DNA of 42,348 nucleotides from Treponema sp. (GCA_031276965.1 JAISMC010000018.1:1-42348); one strand, 5' to 3'; positions 1-11,094 are shown, counted from the stretch's first letter. Notes: generated by a model not told the origin, from the letters alone. Numbers and translations: made by a program.

Positions 1-86
1 CGCTTACAAAAATTTGGTAGTAAACCAGACGGTATAATAAACTTCCTATCGAACGAGCCTCCGTTCAAACAAAAGCGCAGCTTAAG

Positions 87-118
87 ATACCGCAGGGCTT
101 GCCCTGCGGAGGCTCATT
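87..118 (+). repeat. Dispersed palindromic repeat (module A), copy 1
   Basis: ataccgcag-ggcttgcc-ctgcggaggctcatt; shares 24 nt in two blocks with 21052-21079 in inverse orientation. Confidence 0.7.
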
Positions 119-284
119 CGCAGTGGGGTCTCATACCCAAGAACCCGCCTTTCGGCGGGGGGGCTTTAGGGCGGGGAGGTTCATTGGCGAAGATTTGAAA
201 GATCCATTCCACTGCAGCGCCGGGCGGCGTCCCGCAGGGCAGGGGGCTTTAGTCCGCCTGGCCGGATTTTCCGCATTGTGGTAC

Positions 285-290
285 TATAAT
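285..290 (+). promoter_or_regulatory. Probable -10 box (TATAAT) of rnpB
   Basis: Perfect TATAAT ending 4 nt before the P1 5' strand; no convincing -35 box seen. Confidence 0.5.
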
Positions 291-294
291 ATAG

Positions 295-756
295 GCGATG
301 AACCAGGCCGCCGCGGCTTATAACGGCTCTGTTTCGTTCATAAGCTGAGGAAAGTCCGGGCTCCGCAGGGCATGATGCCGGGTAACTCCCGGGCGGTCCT
401 TCCTCAAGGGGGGGCCGACAGCAAGCGCAGCAGAAAGCATACAGCCCCGGGGCGGTTCCGAAAGGGACGGTCCCGGCGGTAATGGTGAAAGGGCAGGGTA
501 AGAGCCTACCGCGGAACCGGTAACGGTTCCGGCACGGCAAGCCTCATCAGGAGCAAAGTCAAGCAGCGTCGCCGGGGGTTATCCCTTGGCATGGGGATTG
601 GGCTCCGGTCCGGTCTCCGGCGGCGGCCCGCCGCTTAGACGCGGGTAGACTGCACGGAAACGGCCGGCAACGGCCGTTCCAGACAGATGGCGGCAGTACG
701 GCCTCTAACCGCAGGGTTATGGGCCGTATTACAGAACCCGGCTTATGGTTCATCGC
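295..756 (+). ncRNA. rnpB: RNase P RNA (bacterial class A-like)
   Basis: Contains GAGGAAAGTCCGGGCTCC near the 5' end, AGGGTAAGAGCCTACCG in the middle and ACAGAACCCGGCTTAT near the 3' end. The ends pair as P1: gcgatgaacc (295-304) with ggttcatcgc (747-756), followed by a T-run. Confidence 0.96.
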
Positions 757-766
757 TTTTTTTGAA
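751..766 (+). terminator. Likely 3' end/terminator of rnpB
   Basis: P1 3' strand followed directly by a T-run (ttttttt). Confidence 0.45.
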
Positions 767-1000
767 AAATACTGCAAGAACGGTTTGTGAACCGGATCTG
801 CCTTGTATTCCATGAGGCTGCTCCAACACCAGCCGGATTTTGAAGCCGCCTCTCATATTATACGTTGGACTTATTCGACAAGCCGGTTGGTTGTTCCGGA
901 TGTTGGTCCGGCGAAAGTCTCCCGGGAAAATACGGATTTTTGATAAAATCCATGTTTTCCTGTTGTTTCTAAGTGGTTGTTGGCGAACTTTCGGTTTGAC

Positions 1001-1032
1001 GGAAACCTGAAGTTTCCAAACAACTCCGTTGA
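1001..1032 (+). repeat. Dispersed repeat (module C), copy 1
   Basis: ggaaacctgaagtttccaaacaactccgttga, near-match to 21148-21178. Confidence 0.6.
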
Positions 1033-1065
1033 CTTTTTGTATTAAAAGGTATACATCATTAAGAA

Positions 1066-2013
1066 ATGTTAACAGAACGGTTTCATTCCGATTACGGCGT
1101 TCAGATACATAGAAAACAGGTAATACATACGGCGGTTTTAGCCGTTCTTGTGGGCGTTCTCATTGCGGCGCTGGCCGTTTTTATTACGGGCTGGCGGAGC
1201 CGGTTTGGAACTGAAAGAAAGGAATTGCTGAGGCTTTGGGAAAAAGGCGTCTATGAGGAAGCTTTCAGGATGAGCAGGGAAAAGCTGGTCCGGAAACCCA
1301 TGGATTACTTCCTCCTCACCCTGAACGGTTTTTCGGCCTATCAGCTTGCCATTGCCCAGATAAACGCCTTTGATACCCTTACCTTTACTGACGACGCCAT
1401 CTGGTCCCTCAGAAAGGCTCTGCTGACCAAACGGGGCGCCTCCGACCCCAGGGTTTTCTATGTCCTGGGAAAGGCCTATTACTATAAAGGAAACGGTTAC
1501 GCCGATTTGGCGGTTAAATATCTGGAGAAGGCCCAAAGCGCTTCCTACAATGCCCGGGACATCCCCGAATATCTGGGGCTTGCCTATGCGGCGGTCCACG
1601 ATTACCGGAACAGCGTTGCCTCCTTTACCCGGGCATTGAATCCCGAAGGGGCCGGGGAGGAGCCTTCGGATCTGTTGCTCCTCTCCATAGCCCGGTCCTA
1701 TATGCAGCTGGAAGAGCCGGATACGGCCAAGGCTTACCTGCTGCGATGTATCGACACCACCAGGGACGCCGCCACAAAATTGAGCGCCAAGCTGCTCCTG
1801 GGGATCATCCTCGGCGGCGCCGGAGACTCCCGGGGCGCCGAGGCTCTGTATTTGGAGATTTTAGAGATTGACAGCGAAAATGCGGAAGCCCATTTTCAGC
1901 TGGGGGAATTATACGCCGCGGAAGGAGACGCCACCAGAGCCAGAGCTGAGTGGAGAAGGGCGTACCGTATTGATCCCTTCCATAGTCAGGTCAGGGCCCG
2001 GCTTAATATGTAG
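1066..2013 (+). CDS. Membrane-anchored TPR repeat protein
   Basis: One N-terminal TM helix (TAVLAVLVGVLIAALAVFI) followed by TPR-like repeats; directly upstream of mreB. Confidence 0.8.
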   Translation: MLTERFHSDYGVQIHRKQVIHTAVLAVLVGVLIAALAVFITGWRSRFGTERKELLRLWEKGVYEEAFRMSREKLVRKPMDYFLLTLNGFSAYQLAIAQINAFDTLTFTDDAIWSLRKALLTKRGASDPRVFYVLGKAYYYKGNGYADLAVKYLEKAQSASYNARDIPEYLGLAYAAVHDYRNSVASFTRALNPEGAGEEPSDLLLLSIARSYMQLEEPDTAKAYLLRCIDTTRDAATKLSAKLLLGIILGGAGDSRGAEALYLEILEIDSENAEAHFQLGELYAAEGDATRARAEWRRAYRIDPFHSQVRARLNM

Positions 2014-2037
2014 CCTGTTAATCAAAATGGAGGAAGT

Positions 2038-3066
2038 ATGTTCGGAATGAATTCATCGGATATCGGTATTGATTTAGGAACCTGCAATACCCTTATCTAT
2101 ATACGCGGAAAGGGGATTGTGATAAACGAACCTTCGGTGGTTGCGGTGGAACGGGGTACTAAGAAGGTCATGGCCGTGGGAGTGGAGGCAAAGCGGATGC
2201 TCTGGAAAACCCCGGGAAATATTATCGCCATCAGGCCCATGCGTGACGGGGTTATTGCGGATCTGGAATCCACCGAGAAGATGATCCGTTACTTCATTTC
2301 CAAGGTGCTTCCCCGTTACCGCTTTATTAAACCCAGGATGGTTATCGGTATCCCCTCGTGCATCACCGAAGTGGAACGCCGGGCGGTGGAGGAAAGCGCC
2401 TACAAGGCGGGGGCCAGGGAAGTAATTGTGATCGAGGAAAGCCGGGCCGCGGCCATAGGGGCGGACATCCCTATCTGGGAACCGGCGGGACACATGATCT
2501 GCGACATAGGAGGAGGTACCACCGAAATATCCGTCATATCCCTGGGGGGCATGGTGGTTACCAACGCCATACGGCTGGGGGGCGATGAATTTGATGAGGC
2601 TATCATAAAACATGTCAGAAATGTACATAATCTTATCATCGGGGAGCAGACTGCGGAACGGCTTAAGGTAGAGATCGGCAACGCTTCCCCGGACAAAACC
2701 ATCGAAAAAGTTGAAATTAAGGGGACCGACGCCATCACCGGACTGCCCCGGCGGCTGGAGATTGACTCGGTGGAAGTCAGGGAAGCCTTGAAAGATCCCA
2801 TCACCCAGATAATCGACGAAATAAAGGCAACCCTGGGACAAACCCCGCCGGAACTGGCCGCGGACATTGTGGAGCGGGGTATCGTAATGACAGGCGGCGG
2901 TTCCCTGCTCAAGGGCCTGCCCAGGCTTATATCAAAAGAGACGGGGGTGCCGGTCATACTGGCGGAACGGCCCCTGGACTGCGTCGCCCTGGGGGCGGGC
3001 AAGTACTTTGAGTATACCAAGAGCCATGACAATACTCTTAGCATGTATGATAATCTGAACGGATAG
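2038..3066 (+). CDS. mreB: Rod shape-determining protein MreB
   Basis: Actin-like motifs: [59 protein letters not shown]. Confidence 0.98.
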   Translation: MFGMNSSDIGIDLGTCNTLIYIRGKGIVINEPSVVAVERGTKKVMAVGVEAKRMLWKTPGNIIAIRPMRDGVIADLESTEKMIRYFISKVLPRYRFIKPRMVIGIPSCITEVERRAVEESAYKAGAREVIVIEESRAAAIGADIPIWEPAGHMICDIGGGTTEISVISLGGMVVTNAIRLGGDEFDEAIIKHVRNVHNLIIGEQTAERLKVEIGNASPDKTIEKVEIKGTDAITGLPRRLEIDSVEVREALKDPITQIIDEIKATLGQTPPELAADIVERGIVMTGGGSLLKGLPRLISKETGVPVILAERPLDCVALGAGKYFEYTKSHDNTLSMYDNLNG

Positions 3067-3070
3067 GACC

Positions 3071-3961
3071 ATGCGGATTAGAAAGGACCGGAAACAGGGC
3101 CGCGGTAATGTGGATCTCTATGTTTTCGCCGCCCTAAGTTTGGTTTCTTTTTCCGTTTTGCTTTTTTCAACCCGCAGTTTTGTGGCTAGCGTGAAGGATG
3201 CGGGGTTGTCCCTGTTTTCCGGTTTCCGGGGCAGTATTCATGAGGCCTCTTCCTTAGTATCCAATACGGTCCTGTCCATCCAGGAACTGGCTACTCTGCG
3301 GCGGGAATATGCGGAACTTGCCGGCCGCATGACCCGCTATGAACAGCTTGAACGGAGCGCCGCTGAGATCCGCCAGGAGAACAACCGCCTTCGGGAACAG
3401 CTGGGTTTTTCCGAAACCCTCCGTTACCGGCACATCCCCGCGGAACTTATAGGCCGGGATCCGGACAACCTTTTTTCAGCCATTGTGATCAACAAAGGAA
3501 AGCGGGAAGGGATCGCCAATAATATGCCGGTCATCGCTTACCAGAACGGCGTGCAGGCCCTGGTGGGCAAGGTAATCCAAACCGCTCAGTTTGAAAGTCT
3601 CGTCATGCCCCTTTACGACGGCAGCTCCTATGTTTCTTCCCGGCTTTCCGAATCCCGGTACGAGGGTATAGTGGAAGGGCGGGGGAGCCCCGATTTCCCT
3701 CTGGTGATGCGGCTGATCCGGAAACAGGCCCGGGACGAGATAAACTACGGCGAACTTATTATTTCCAGCGGCATAGGAGGGGTATATCCTTCGGGAATAA
3801 CCATAGGCCGGGTAAGTAATATCCTGTACCAGGAGGACGAGACTTCCATGGGGGTAGAATTGGAGGCGGTGGTGGATTTTTCCCGGCTGGAGTATGTCTT
3901 TGTGATTGACGCCGAGGACATGCGAAAGGCGGAAGCCGGAGAAGGGGAGGCGGATGGCTAA
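3071..3961 (+). CDS. mreC: Rod shape-determining protein MreC
   Basis: TM plus coiled coil, then MreC beta-domain features (AELIGRDPDNLFSAIVINKGKREGI); located between mreB and mreD. Confidence 0.93.
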   Translation: MRIRKDRKQGRGNVDLYVFAALSLVSFSVLLFSTRSFVASVKDAGLSLFSGFRGSIHEASSLVSNTVLSIQELATLRREYAELAGRMTRYEQLERSAAEIRQENNRLREQLGFSETLRYRHIPAELIGRDPDNLFSAIVINKGKREGIANNMPVIAYQNGVQALVGKVIQTAQFESLVMPLYDGSSYVSSRLSESRYEGIVEGRGSPDFPLVMRLIRKQARDEINYGELIISSGIGGVYPSGITIGRVSNILYQEDETSMGVELEAVVDFSRLEYVFVIDAEDMRKAEAGEGEADG

Positions 3962-4457
3962 AAATATCGTCTGGGGAACGATTTTTGCCCTTCTGGCGGC
4001 GGTGCTCCAGTCTACCCTGCTTGCCCGGCTTGCCCTGTACCGTGCAGTTCCCGATCTTGCCCTGGGCATCTTGGTGTTTACCGCCTATGTAAACGGTACT
4101 ATGACGGGGCAGCTTACCGGTTTCTGTTCCGGCATTCTTTTGGACTTTATTTCCGCCGCCCCCCTGGGGCTGAATACTTTTATTCGCACTATCGTGGGGG
4201 CCCTGGCGGGTCTTATGAGGGGGACCTTTTTTCTGGACATTATCTTTCTTCCCATGGCCCTCTGCGCTTCCGCCACCCTCTGCAAAGCGGCGCTGTGTTT
4301 TTTGCTGCACCTGCTCTTTGCCGACGCGGTGGCGGCCTATGCCCTTATGGATCCTACCCTTTGGGTTGAACTGCTCCTGAACACCCTTTCCGCGCCCTTT
4401 CTCTTCGGGTTATTGAAGCTGTTCAGTACGCTGTTGACGGGACGGAGAGAAAGCTGA
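3954..4457 (+). CDS. mreD: Rod shape-determining protein MreD
   Basis: Small polytopic membrane protein, MAKNIVWGTIFALLAAVLQSTLLARL. Start chosen at the ATG at 3954 rather than 3906 in the ORF track. Confidence 0.85.
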   Translation: MAKNIVWGTIFALLAAVLQSTLLARLALYRAVPDLALGILVFTAYVNGTMTGQLTGFCSGILLDFISAAPLGLNTFIRTIVGALAGLMRGTFFLDIIFLPMALCASATLCKAALCFLLHLLFADAVAAYALMDPTLWVELLLNTLSAPFLFGLLKLFSTLLTGRRES

Positions 4458-6316
4458 TGCCTCCGGGAGAAGAAAATTCTGAACTGCGGATCAGGATACT
4501 GCAGATCATTTTTATTCTGATATTTGCGTTCTACACCATAAGGCTCTTCAGCATGCAGATCTTAAGGGGCGACGTATATACGTCCAGGGCCAGGAACATA
4601 GCCCGGAGTACCACCGTTATTCCCGCACAGCGGGGGGAGATCTACGACCGCGCTATGGACGAAGCCCTGGTGCTTAACGCCGATTCCTTTGCGGTGAGTA
4701 TTACTCCCGGAGAGGTGCCCCAGGGACGGATCAACGAGATCATCACCAGGGTTGCGGAGATTGTGGGGCTCCCCCGGTACAGGATAGAGGAAAAGATACT
4801 CCCCCAGTATTACTATCTCTATCAGCCCCTGGAGGTTGCTTCCAACGTACCCTTTGATACCATTGCGGTCCTGGCGGAACAGGTGGATACCCTGCCGGGG
4901 GTTTCCTGGCAATCCAAGCCCATCCGGAGTTATAACGATATAGGCAGCCTCTCCCATATCATCGGGTATGTAGGAGACATTACCCGGGATGAACTGACCA
5001 TGCTCTACAACAGCGGGTATCAACAGGGCGACGTTATCGGAAAGACCGGCATAGAGCGAAAATACGACGAGGTGCTCCGGGGCAGGGACGGCCGGGAGAC
5101 AAGAACCGTAGATGTCCGGGGCAGGCGTATCTCCGGAGATGACACCAATACCAGGGTGCCTCCCGAAACGGGGAAGAACCTGGTCCTTACCATAGACCGG
5201 TCCATACAGGTTTTGACGGAAAAGGCTTTGGGGAAACGCATGGGCGCCGTGGTAGTGATGCGGCCCAACGGGGAAATTCTGGCCATGGTCTCTTATCCCT
5301 GGTACGATCCCAACCTCTTTAACAGCGTCAACATGGGGGTCCAGTATCAAGCCCTGATCAATGATCCCAATAAGCCCTTCCTGAACCGGGCCGTCCAATC
5401 CAGTTATCCCCCGGCTTCGACCTTTAAGATCCTTATGACCACGGGGATACTGGCGGAGAATCTCTTTAACCCGGAACAGACCATCAACTGTCCCGGAGAA
5501 ATTTTCTATGGGGAGCGGCTCTGGCGCTGCCATATCAGGAAACCCGGCCACGGGCGGCTTAATCTGCAGCAGGCCATGGCGCAGTCCTGCGATATTTATT
5601 ATTGGACCGTGGGAAGGGAACAGATGGGCATTGAGCGGATCATCAACTATGCCCACGAATTCGGCTTCGGTGAACTTACCGGCATCGACCTTCCCGGCGA
5701 GATCGACGGTTTTATTCCCACCCCCCAGTGGAAGGAAAAAAGTTTCCATGAACGGTGGCTTGCGGGAGATACGATGAACATGGCCATCGGTCAGGGTTTT
5801 ACCCTGGTTACCCCCATACAGATGGCGGATATGGTGGCCATGGTGGTTAACGACGGGGTTATTTACCGGCCCCATCTGCTTAAAGAAATCCGGGACCCCC
5901 TGTCGGGGGCTGTTGAAAAAAACATCGTCCCCGAAGTTATCCACGAGAGCGATATTTCCCCCGATGTTTTTAGCGCGGTACGCCGGGATATGCGGAGCGT
6001 TATCAACGCGGGGACTGCCCGGTTTCCCCTGAATATTCGTTCCGTGGAAATTGCCGGCAAAACCGGTACCGGCGAAGTTGGGCTGTCGAATCAGTGGCAT
6101 TCCTGGTTTGCCGCCTTTGCCCCTTACGAAACGGACAAACCCGGGGAACGGGTCATTGTTTCTATTATTGTGGAAGCGGTTAATCAGTGGGAATGGTGGG
6201 CTCCCTATGCTTCGGCTATTATCTTCCAGGGTATATTTGCGGGACAAAGCTATGAGGAGGCGGTGGCCTCTTTGGGGCTCCAGTATATTATGCCCATCCA
6301 GGGACGGCGGGAATGA
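4457..6316 (+). CDS. mrdA: Penicillin-binding protein 2 (elongasome transpeptidase)
   Basis: PBP dimerisation domain plus transpeptidase motifs SSYPPASTFK (SxxK), SCD (SxN) and AGKTGTGEV (KTG). Confidence 0.95.
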   Translation: MPPGEENSELRIRILQIIFILIFAFYTIRLFSMQILRGDVYTSRARNIARSTTVIPAQRGEIYDRAMDEALVLNADSFAVSITPGEVPQGRINEIITRVAEIVGLPRYRIEEKILPQYYYLYQPLEVASNVPFDTIAVLAEQVDTLPGVSWQSKPIRSYNDIGSLSHIIGYVGDITRDELTMLYNSGYQQGDVIGKTGIERKYDEVLRGRDGRETRTVDVRGRRISGDDTNTRVPPETGKNLVLTIDRSIQVLTEKALGKRMGAVVVMRPNGEILAMVSYPWYDPNLFNSVNMGVQYQALINDPNKPFLNRAVQSSYPPASTFKILMTTGILAENLFNPEQTINCPGEIFYGERLWRCHIRKPGHGRLNLQQAMAQSCDIYYWTVGREQMGIERIINYAHEFGFGELTGIDLPGEIDGFIPTPQWKEKSFHERWLAGDTMNMAIGQGFTLVTPIQMADMVAMVVNDGVIYRPHLLKEIRDPLSGAVEKNIVPEVIHESDISPDVFSAVRRDMRSVINAGTARFPLNIRSVEIAGKTGTGEVGLSNQWHSWFAAFAPYETDKPGERVIVSIIVEAVNQWEWWAPYASAIIFQGIFAGQSYEEAVASLGLQYIMPIQGRRE

Positions 6317-7623
6317 GGCTGCGGAATTTTTTGGATATAGATTTCCCCCTTTTTCTGGCGGCCCTCATTCTGACCATATTCGGCATACTTTTCATTTATT
6401 CCTCGGGGATAACCTCTACGGGGATGCTGGTTTCCCGGGAGTACCTGCGGCAGATTGTCTGGGCCGTAAGCGGGGTTATCATAGCCCTGGTAATCGCCAT
6501 GATAAATTACCGCCGCATCTATGATCTCTCCATTTATCTGTACCTGGGAACCTTACTGTTGCTGCTCTATACCTGTATCTTCGGACGGCCGGTCAACGGC
6601 GCCAGGGCATGGATAGGCATAGGCTCCTTCGGCATCCAGCCTTCGGAATTTTCCAAGATCACTACCATTCTTTTTTTAGCCTGGTATCTGGACAATACCC
6701 GGAGGAGCCAGAACAGCTTTATCCGTTTTTTACTCTCCTGCCTTATTGTACTGGTTCCCATGGGGCTTATCCTGATTCAGCCTGATTTCGGAACCTCCCT
6801 GGTATTTATTCCAATTTTACTGGTTATGACCTTTATTGCGGGCCTCTCCATCAGGTACGTTCTCTTCCTGGCTGCCAGTATAGGCCTGACCGGAACCTTC
6901 ATGGTACTTCCCCTCTGGCAGACCGCCATCCTGCGAAATTCCGTGCCCGCCATTATGGTGCTGAACAATACCCGTTTTGTTTTGATTACCATCCTCGCCC
7001 TGGCGGTGATTGTGGGTATAGCCCTTTTCGGTTTCAACAGGTATAAGAAGCGGTACTTCTACTGGATAGTTTATGCAGCAGTGGTTATTGCCATTTCTCT
7101 GGGGGTTTCCCTTATCTCCCACAAGGTGCTTCGGGATTATCAGATCATGAGGCTCATCGTGTTTTTGGATCCCAACGTCGATCCCCGGGGGTCGGGCTGG
7201 AATATCATTCAATCTATTACCGCCATAGGATCGGGGGGCTTTTGGGGAAAGGGTTATCTCCAGGGAACTCAAAGCCATTACCGTTTCCTTCCCCAGCAGA
7301 GTACGGATTTTATTTTTTCAATTTTTTCCGAGGAATGGGGATTTCTGGGGGGCATCCTGGTTTTTATTCTTTTTCTGATCATCAGCTTCAGGCTCATCAG
7401 AATTATGAAAGTTACCTCAGACCCCTTCGGGACCTATATCGGCGCCGGTTTGGCCGCTATGTACTCTTTTCATTTTTTAGTGAACGTAGGGATGACCATG
7501 GGAATCATGCCCATCACCGGGATACCCCTGCTCTTTATGTCCTACGGCGGTTCCGCCCTAATCTCCGCCATGACCGGAATAGGCCTGGCCATCAGCATCT
7601 ATATCAGAAGGTTTCAACATTAG
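6313..7623 (+). CDS. rodA: Rod shape protein RodA (SEDS glycosyltransferase)
   Basis: SEDS family: polytopic, IQPDFGTSLVFIPILL, FLPQQSTDFIFSIFSEEWGFLGG, GIPLLFMSYGGSALI; overlaps the mrdA stop. Confidence 0.96.
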   Translation: MRLRNFLDIDFPLFLAALILTIFGILFIYSSGITSTGMLVSREYLRQIVWAVSGVIIALVIAMINYRRIYDLSIYLYLGTLLLLLYTCIFGRPVNGARAWIGIGSFGIQPSEFSKITTILFLAWYLDNTRRSQNSFIRFLLSCLIVLVPMGLILIQPDFGTSLVFIPILLVMTFIAGLSIRYVLFLAASIGLTGTFMVLPLWQTAILRNSVPAIMVLNNTRFVLITILALAVIVGIALFGFNRYKKRYFYWIVYAAVVIAISLGVSLISHKVLRDYQIMRLIVFLDPNVDPRGSGWNIIQSITAIGSGGFWGKGYLQGTQSHYRFLPQQSTDFIFSIFSEEWGFLGGILVFILFLIISFRLIRIMKVTSDPFGTYIGAGLAAMYSFHFLVNVGMTMGIMPITGIPLLFMSYGGSALISAMTGIGLAISIYIRRFQH

Positions 7624-7663
7624 GCATGGAGTGGCGGCGGATATTGATTCCGGAAGAGGCGGC

Positions 7664-10129
7664 ATGACCGGTATCCGCTATATCGATCCCCTAAAAGATC
7701 TGGGCGGGGCCCTTCTGGGGGTCGAAAAGCCGGCCCGGTATACCGGCGGCGAATACGGTTCCCTGGCGGACCGGGACGGAAAACTCCGGATGGCCATAGC
7801 CTTTCCGGATCTCTATGAGATTGGCATGTCCAATCAGGCTCTAAGAATACTCTACAACGGCCTTAACCGGATTCCGGGGGTTTCCTGTGACCGGGCCTTT
7901 GTCCCTGCGCCGGATTTTGAAGCCCTCCTTAGGGAACGGGGGCTTCCTCTCTACGGCCTTGATACGGGGATTCCCCTGGGGAATTTGGACATCCTCTGTT
8001 TTACCCTGGGCTATGAACTGGGCATTACCGGCGTCCTTGCTATGCTTGATGCGGCGGGGGTTCCGCTTCGGGTCAGGGACCGGAAAAACGATCATCCCCT
8101 GGTCGTCATGGGAGGTCCCTGTGTTTCCAATCCTCTCCCTTATGCCCGTTTCATTGATGTCTTCTGGATAGGTGAGGCGGAGGCGGGCTTTTTTGAACTG
8201 ATCCGCCGTTCCGTGGAACTGAAAAAGGCCGGAAAGGGAAGGGCGGCCCTTGGGGATCTCTTTCTCTCCCATCCTTCGGTCTGGGCGCCGGGCAAAAAAG
8301 GAGCGGTCCGGGCGGTGGATGCCGGTTTCGCCCTCCGGGAGCCGGAGCCGGCGGTATTTCCCGTCCCCAGCATAAAGGTGATTCAGCATCACGGGGCGGT
8401 GGAAATTATGCGGGGCTGTCCTAACGGATGCCGTTTCTGCCACGCCGGAATCTGGTACCGGCCTATGCGGCAGAAAAGCGCCGGACAGGTATGCCGGGAA
8501 GCGGCGGCCTTTATCAAAACCGGAGGTTACCGGGAGATAAGCCTTTCCTCCCTTTCCTCGGGAGACTATGTTCATCTTGACGGCCTGGCCGCCTCCCTCA
8601 ACCGGGAGTACGCCCCCCTGCATGTTTCCTTTCAGCTTCCCTCCCTCCGGGTTTCCACCTTCTCCCTGTCCCTGCTTAAAGAGATCTCCGAAGTCCGCAA
8701 AAGCGGCTTAACCTTTGCGGTGGAAACCCCGGTAGACGCATGGCAGATGGCGATCAATAAAAGGGTATCCCTGGATACGGTAACCGCCATACTCCAGGAC
8801 GCCCGGAAACAGGGCTGGCGGGGGGCAAAATTTTATTTTATGGTTGGCCTGCCCCTGCCTCAGGAATCCGTTACCGAGGAGGATGCGATAAGCAAGTTTA
8901 TCATTGAGGCCGCCCGAAGAAGCGGCATGCATTTTAATGTAAACGTGGGGACCTTTGTTCCCAAGTCCCATACCCCCTATCAATGGTCCGCTCAAATTGA
9001 TGAAGAGACAGCCCGGATTAAGCTGGAGTATATACGGCGGAAGCTGAAACCCCTGGGTCATAAAGTGGGCATCCATGATCCTTTTACGGCGAAGGTCGAG
9101 GGGGTCCTCTCCCGGGGCGGCCAGGAGACGGGAGCGATAATAGAGGAAGCTTATCTGGGGGGCTGCCGTCTTGACGCATGGGACGAATATCTGAGGAAGG
9201 ATATCTGGAAATCCATTTTTGAAAAATATTCAGTAGAGACAGAAATAATTCTGGGAACGAAGGACCCCTCCAAACCCCTCCCCTGGGATGTGATTAATCC
9301 GGGTATTTCAAGTATTTTTTTACGACGGGAATCCGAAGCGTCAAAGGGCAATGAAATCACATCATCATGTATGGAAAAATGTACTCATTTATGCGGAACA
9401 TGCAAAGGGGATACGGGAATTGTATCTAATACCATACAGCTTGATGTTAAATCTAATACAAAAAGCCTTTCCGGGGCAAAAATGCCGCCCTGGGGGCTGC
9501 CGGAAGATCGGCGGAATACCGGATCCGCCATAAAACCGGGAACAATATGGCGGGACATTCCGGCCGGAACAAAAGATCCCATAACCCATAGAATACTTTT
9601 TTCTTTTTCCAAAGAGGGGAGGGCGGTTTTTCTGCCCCATCTGGGGGTAACCGAAGTCTTCTCCATGGCGTTTCTCCGGGCCGGACTGCCGGCGCTCTAC
9701 TCGCGGGGTTTTAATCCCCTGCCGAAAATAAGTTTTGCCTCGCCCCTTGCCCTGGGAATTGCCGGAGAAGCTGAAATAGCCACGGTCGACATGGAAGAGC
9801 CCGTTGAAGGGAACTTCTTTCTGGAGAGGATAAATCCGGCGCTGCCCCAGGGGCTTTGCGTCCGCCGGGCGATCCATGTCCTTATTCCACCGGGAGCGAA
9901 AAAGCATTCCGCATCCTCCCTGTTGTGGGGCTTTATCTACCGGGCCGGGAACCTGAAGCCTGAACGGGTTCCGTTTAAGGACGAAAGAGCCTACCGTGCC
10001 GGACTTGGCGGGACGATGGAAAGCCTATTTGACCTTAGGCGGACAGCGGTATTAGCTGCGGCTATCGGTTCCGGCATGCCGGATTCTTATTTTGATGTTT
10101 ATACTTCCCTGTATGATTCCCAGCCCTGA
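7664..10129 (+). CDS. TIGR03960-type radical SAM protein fused to DUF2344 (TIGR03936) domain
   Basis: Radical SAM motif MRGCPNGCRFCHAG; C-terminal RILFSFSKEGRAVFLPHLGVTEVFSMAFLRAGLPALYSRGFNPLPKISFASPLALG is DUF2344-like. Start inferred at MTGIRYIDPL; ORF track begins at 7631. Confidence 0.88.
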   Translation: MTGIRYIDPLKDLGGALLGVEKPARYTGGEYGSLADRDGKLRMAIAFPDLYEIGMSNQALRILYNGLNRIPGVSCDRAFVPAPDFEALLRERGLPLYGLDTGIPLGNLDILCFTLGYELGITGVLAMLDAAGVPLRVRDRKNDHPLVVMGGPCVSNPLPYARFIDVFWIGEAEAGFFELIRRSVELKKAGKGRAALGDLFLSHPSVWAPGKKGAVRAVDAGFALREPEPAVFPVPSIKVIQHHGAVEIMRGCPNGCRFCHAGIWYRPMRQKSAGQVCREAAAFIKTGGYREISLSSLSSGDYVHLDGLAASLNREYAPLHVSFQLPSLRVSTFSLSLLKEISEVRKSGLTFAVETPVDAWQMAINKRVSLDTVTAILQDARKQGWRGAKFYFMVGLPLPQESVTEEDAISKFIIEAARRSGMHFNVNVGTFVPKSHTPYQWSAQIDEETARIKLEYIRRKLKPLGHKVGIHDPFTAKVEGVLSRGGQETGAIIEEAYLGGCRLDAWDEYLRKDIWKSIFEKYSVETEIILGTKDPSKPLPWDVINPGISSIFLRRESEASKGNEITSSCMEKCTHLCGTCKGDTGIVSNTIQLDVKSNTKSLSGAKMPPWGLPEDRRNTGSAIKPGTIWRDIPAGTKDPITHRILFSFSKEGRAVFLPHLGVTEVFSMAFLRAGLPALYSRGFNPLPKISFASPLALGIAGEAEIATVDMEEPVEGNFFLERINPALPQGLCVRRAIHVLIPPGAKKHSASSLLWGFIYRAGNLKPERVPFKDERAYRAGLGGTMESLFDLRRTAVLAAAIGSGMPDSYFDVYTSLYDSQP

Positions 10130-10341
10130 TGGGGCGGATACAATACGGAATTTTAAGAAATTTACCACAAGGTCGAAAAGACGCATGAAATAAAGAATTA
10201 CCAATCTATGCGGTCCAAATATTTTAACCATGTGTAATAGTAGACAGAATATACATTATAGATAGTTAAGGGTGTAGGTGTTTTCGCAACGGGACAAGAG
10301 TTTGAGCCTTCCCTACTATAAGGTATTATCGTTTGACGGCC

Positions 10342-11094
10342 TTAGCTGGAGGTCTCGGGAAGTTTGAAAACCCCTACATGAGTAGGCCGGCTGTAAATGG
10401 GCGAATAATGATCGTCGATACCTTCGGCCATGATGTATAGGGAAACATAGGTGTAACGGAAGGAATCGGTCATGTTGTCTTTACCGGCCACGTCCGCATT
10501 TTTATTGGGATCGGTCTGGAAGGCGTTGGCGCCGTTGTTAAGGTCGGCGGTGTTTTGAAACAGGCGGTGCGAAGGGCTGGTACTGGGCGGCAGAGGAGTA
10601 AAGCCGTTATTCGAACGGTATAAGTTATATGAAGTTCCGGAATGCGTAAGGTTAGGAATACTACCAATGAGAATTGGAAAATTGAAAACGATCGTTGCCG
10701 GAAGTCCGGAAGAGAGAATAAAATCAACATTAGAAGATGCAAGTTCAAGCTTAAAATGGTGACGGCCCGAGAAAAGAGTTGAAGGGGGCGTCAGGTTCTC
10801 ATTTTCGGTATACCGCTTAATGGCGCTGTAGTCTTCGTACAGCAAAGGGTTAATACCGGTAAGCTGGGATTCGACAGGGACGCCGCTTATGGGCGTATCG
10901 CTGATATAGATGCGGTAGTAAACGGTATAGTGTAGAAAATATGATGGATTATTGGGAAGACGTACTGCGGCCTGATCTCCTGAAATGCTAAGACGTTCCG
11001 GGGGATCGAGGTATAAATATTCATCTATACCGCAGGTTGAACAGAAAAGAAGTACCAAAACCGCCGCGAACAGGGCATTTTTTTCTCCGTTCAT
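10342..11094 (-). CDS. Putative lipoprotein, function unknown
   Basis: N-terminal signal with lipobox-like LLFCSTC; no recognised domain. Confidence 0.7.
   Translation of the reverse strand: MNGEKNALFAAVLVLLFCSTCGIDEYLYLDPPERLSISGDQAAVRLPNNPSYFLHYTVYYRIYISDTPISGVPVESQLTGINPLLYEDYSAIKRYTENENLTPPSTLFSGRHHFKLELASSNVDFILSSGLPATIVFNFPILIGSIPNLTHSGTSYNLYRSNNGFTPLPPSTSPSHRLFQNTADLNNGANAFQTDPNKNADVAGKDNMTDSFRYTYVSLYIMAEGIDDHYSPIYSRPTHVGVFKLPETSS

Noticed and set aside
144-159. cccgcctttcggcggg hairpin upstream of rnpB as an intrinsic terminator
   Set aside because: Perfect stem but no T-run on either side and no gene within the window clearly ending there.
99-813. Short ORFs 99..323, 181..540 and 559..813
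   Set aside because: They overlap the RNase P RNA or its upstream repeat; RNA signature is decisive.
4562-6247. 561-aa minus-strand ORF opposite mrdA
   Set aside because: Antisense shadow ORF; the plus strand encodes a clear PBP2, and the minus translation is Gly/His/Pro-rich with no domain.
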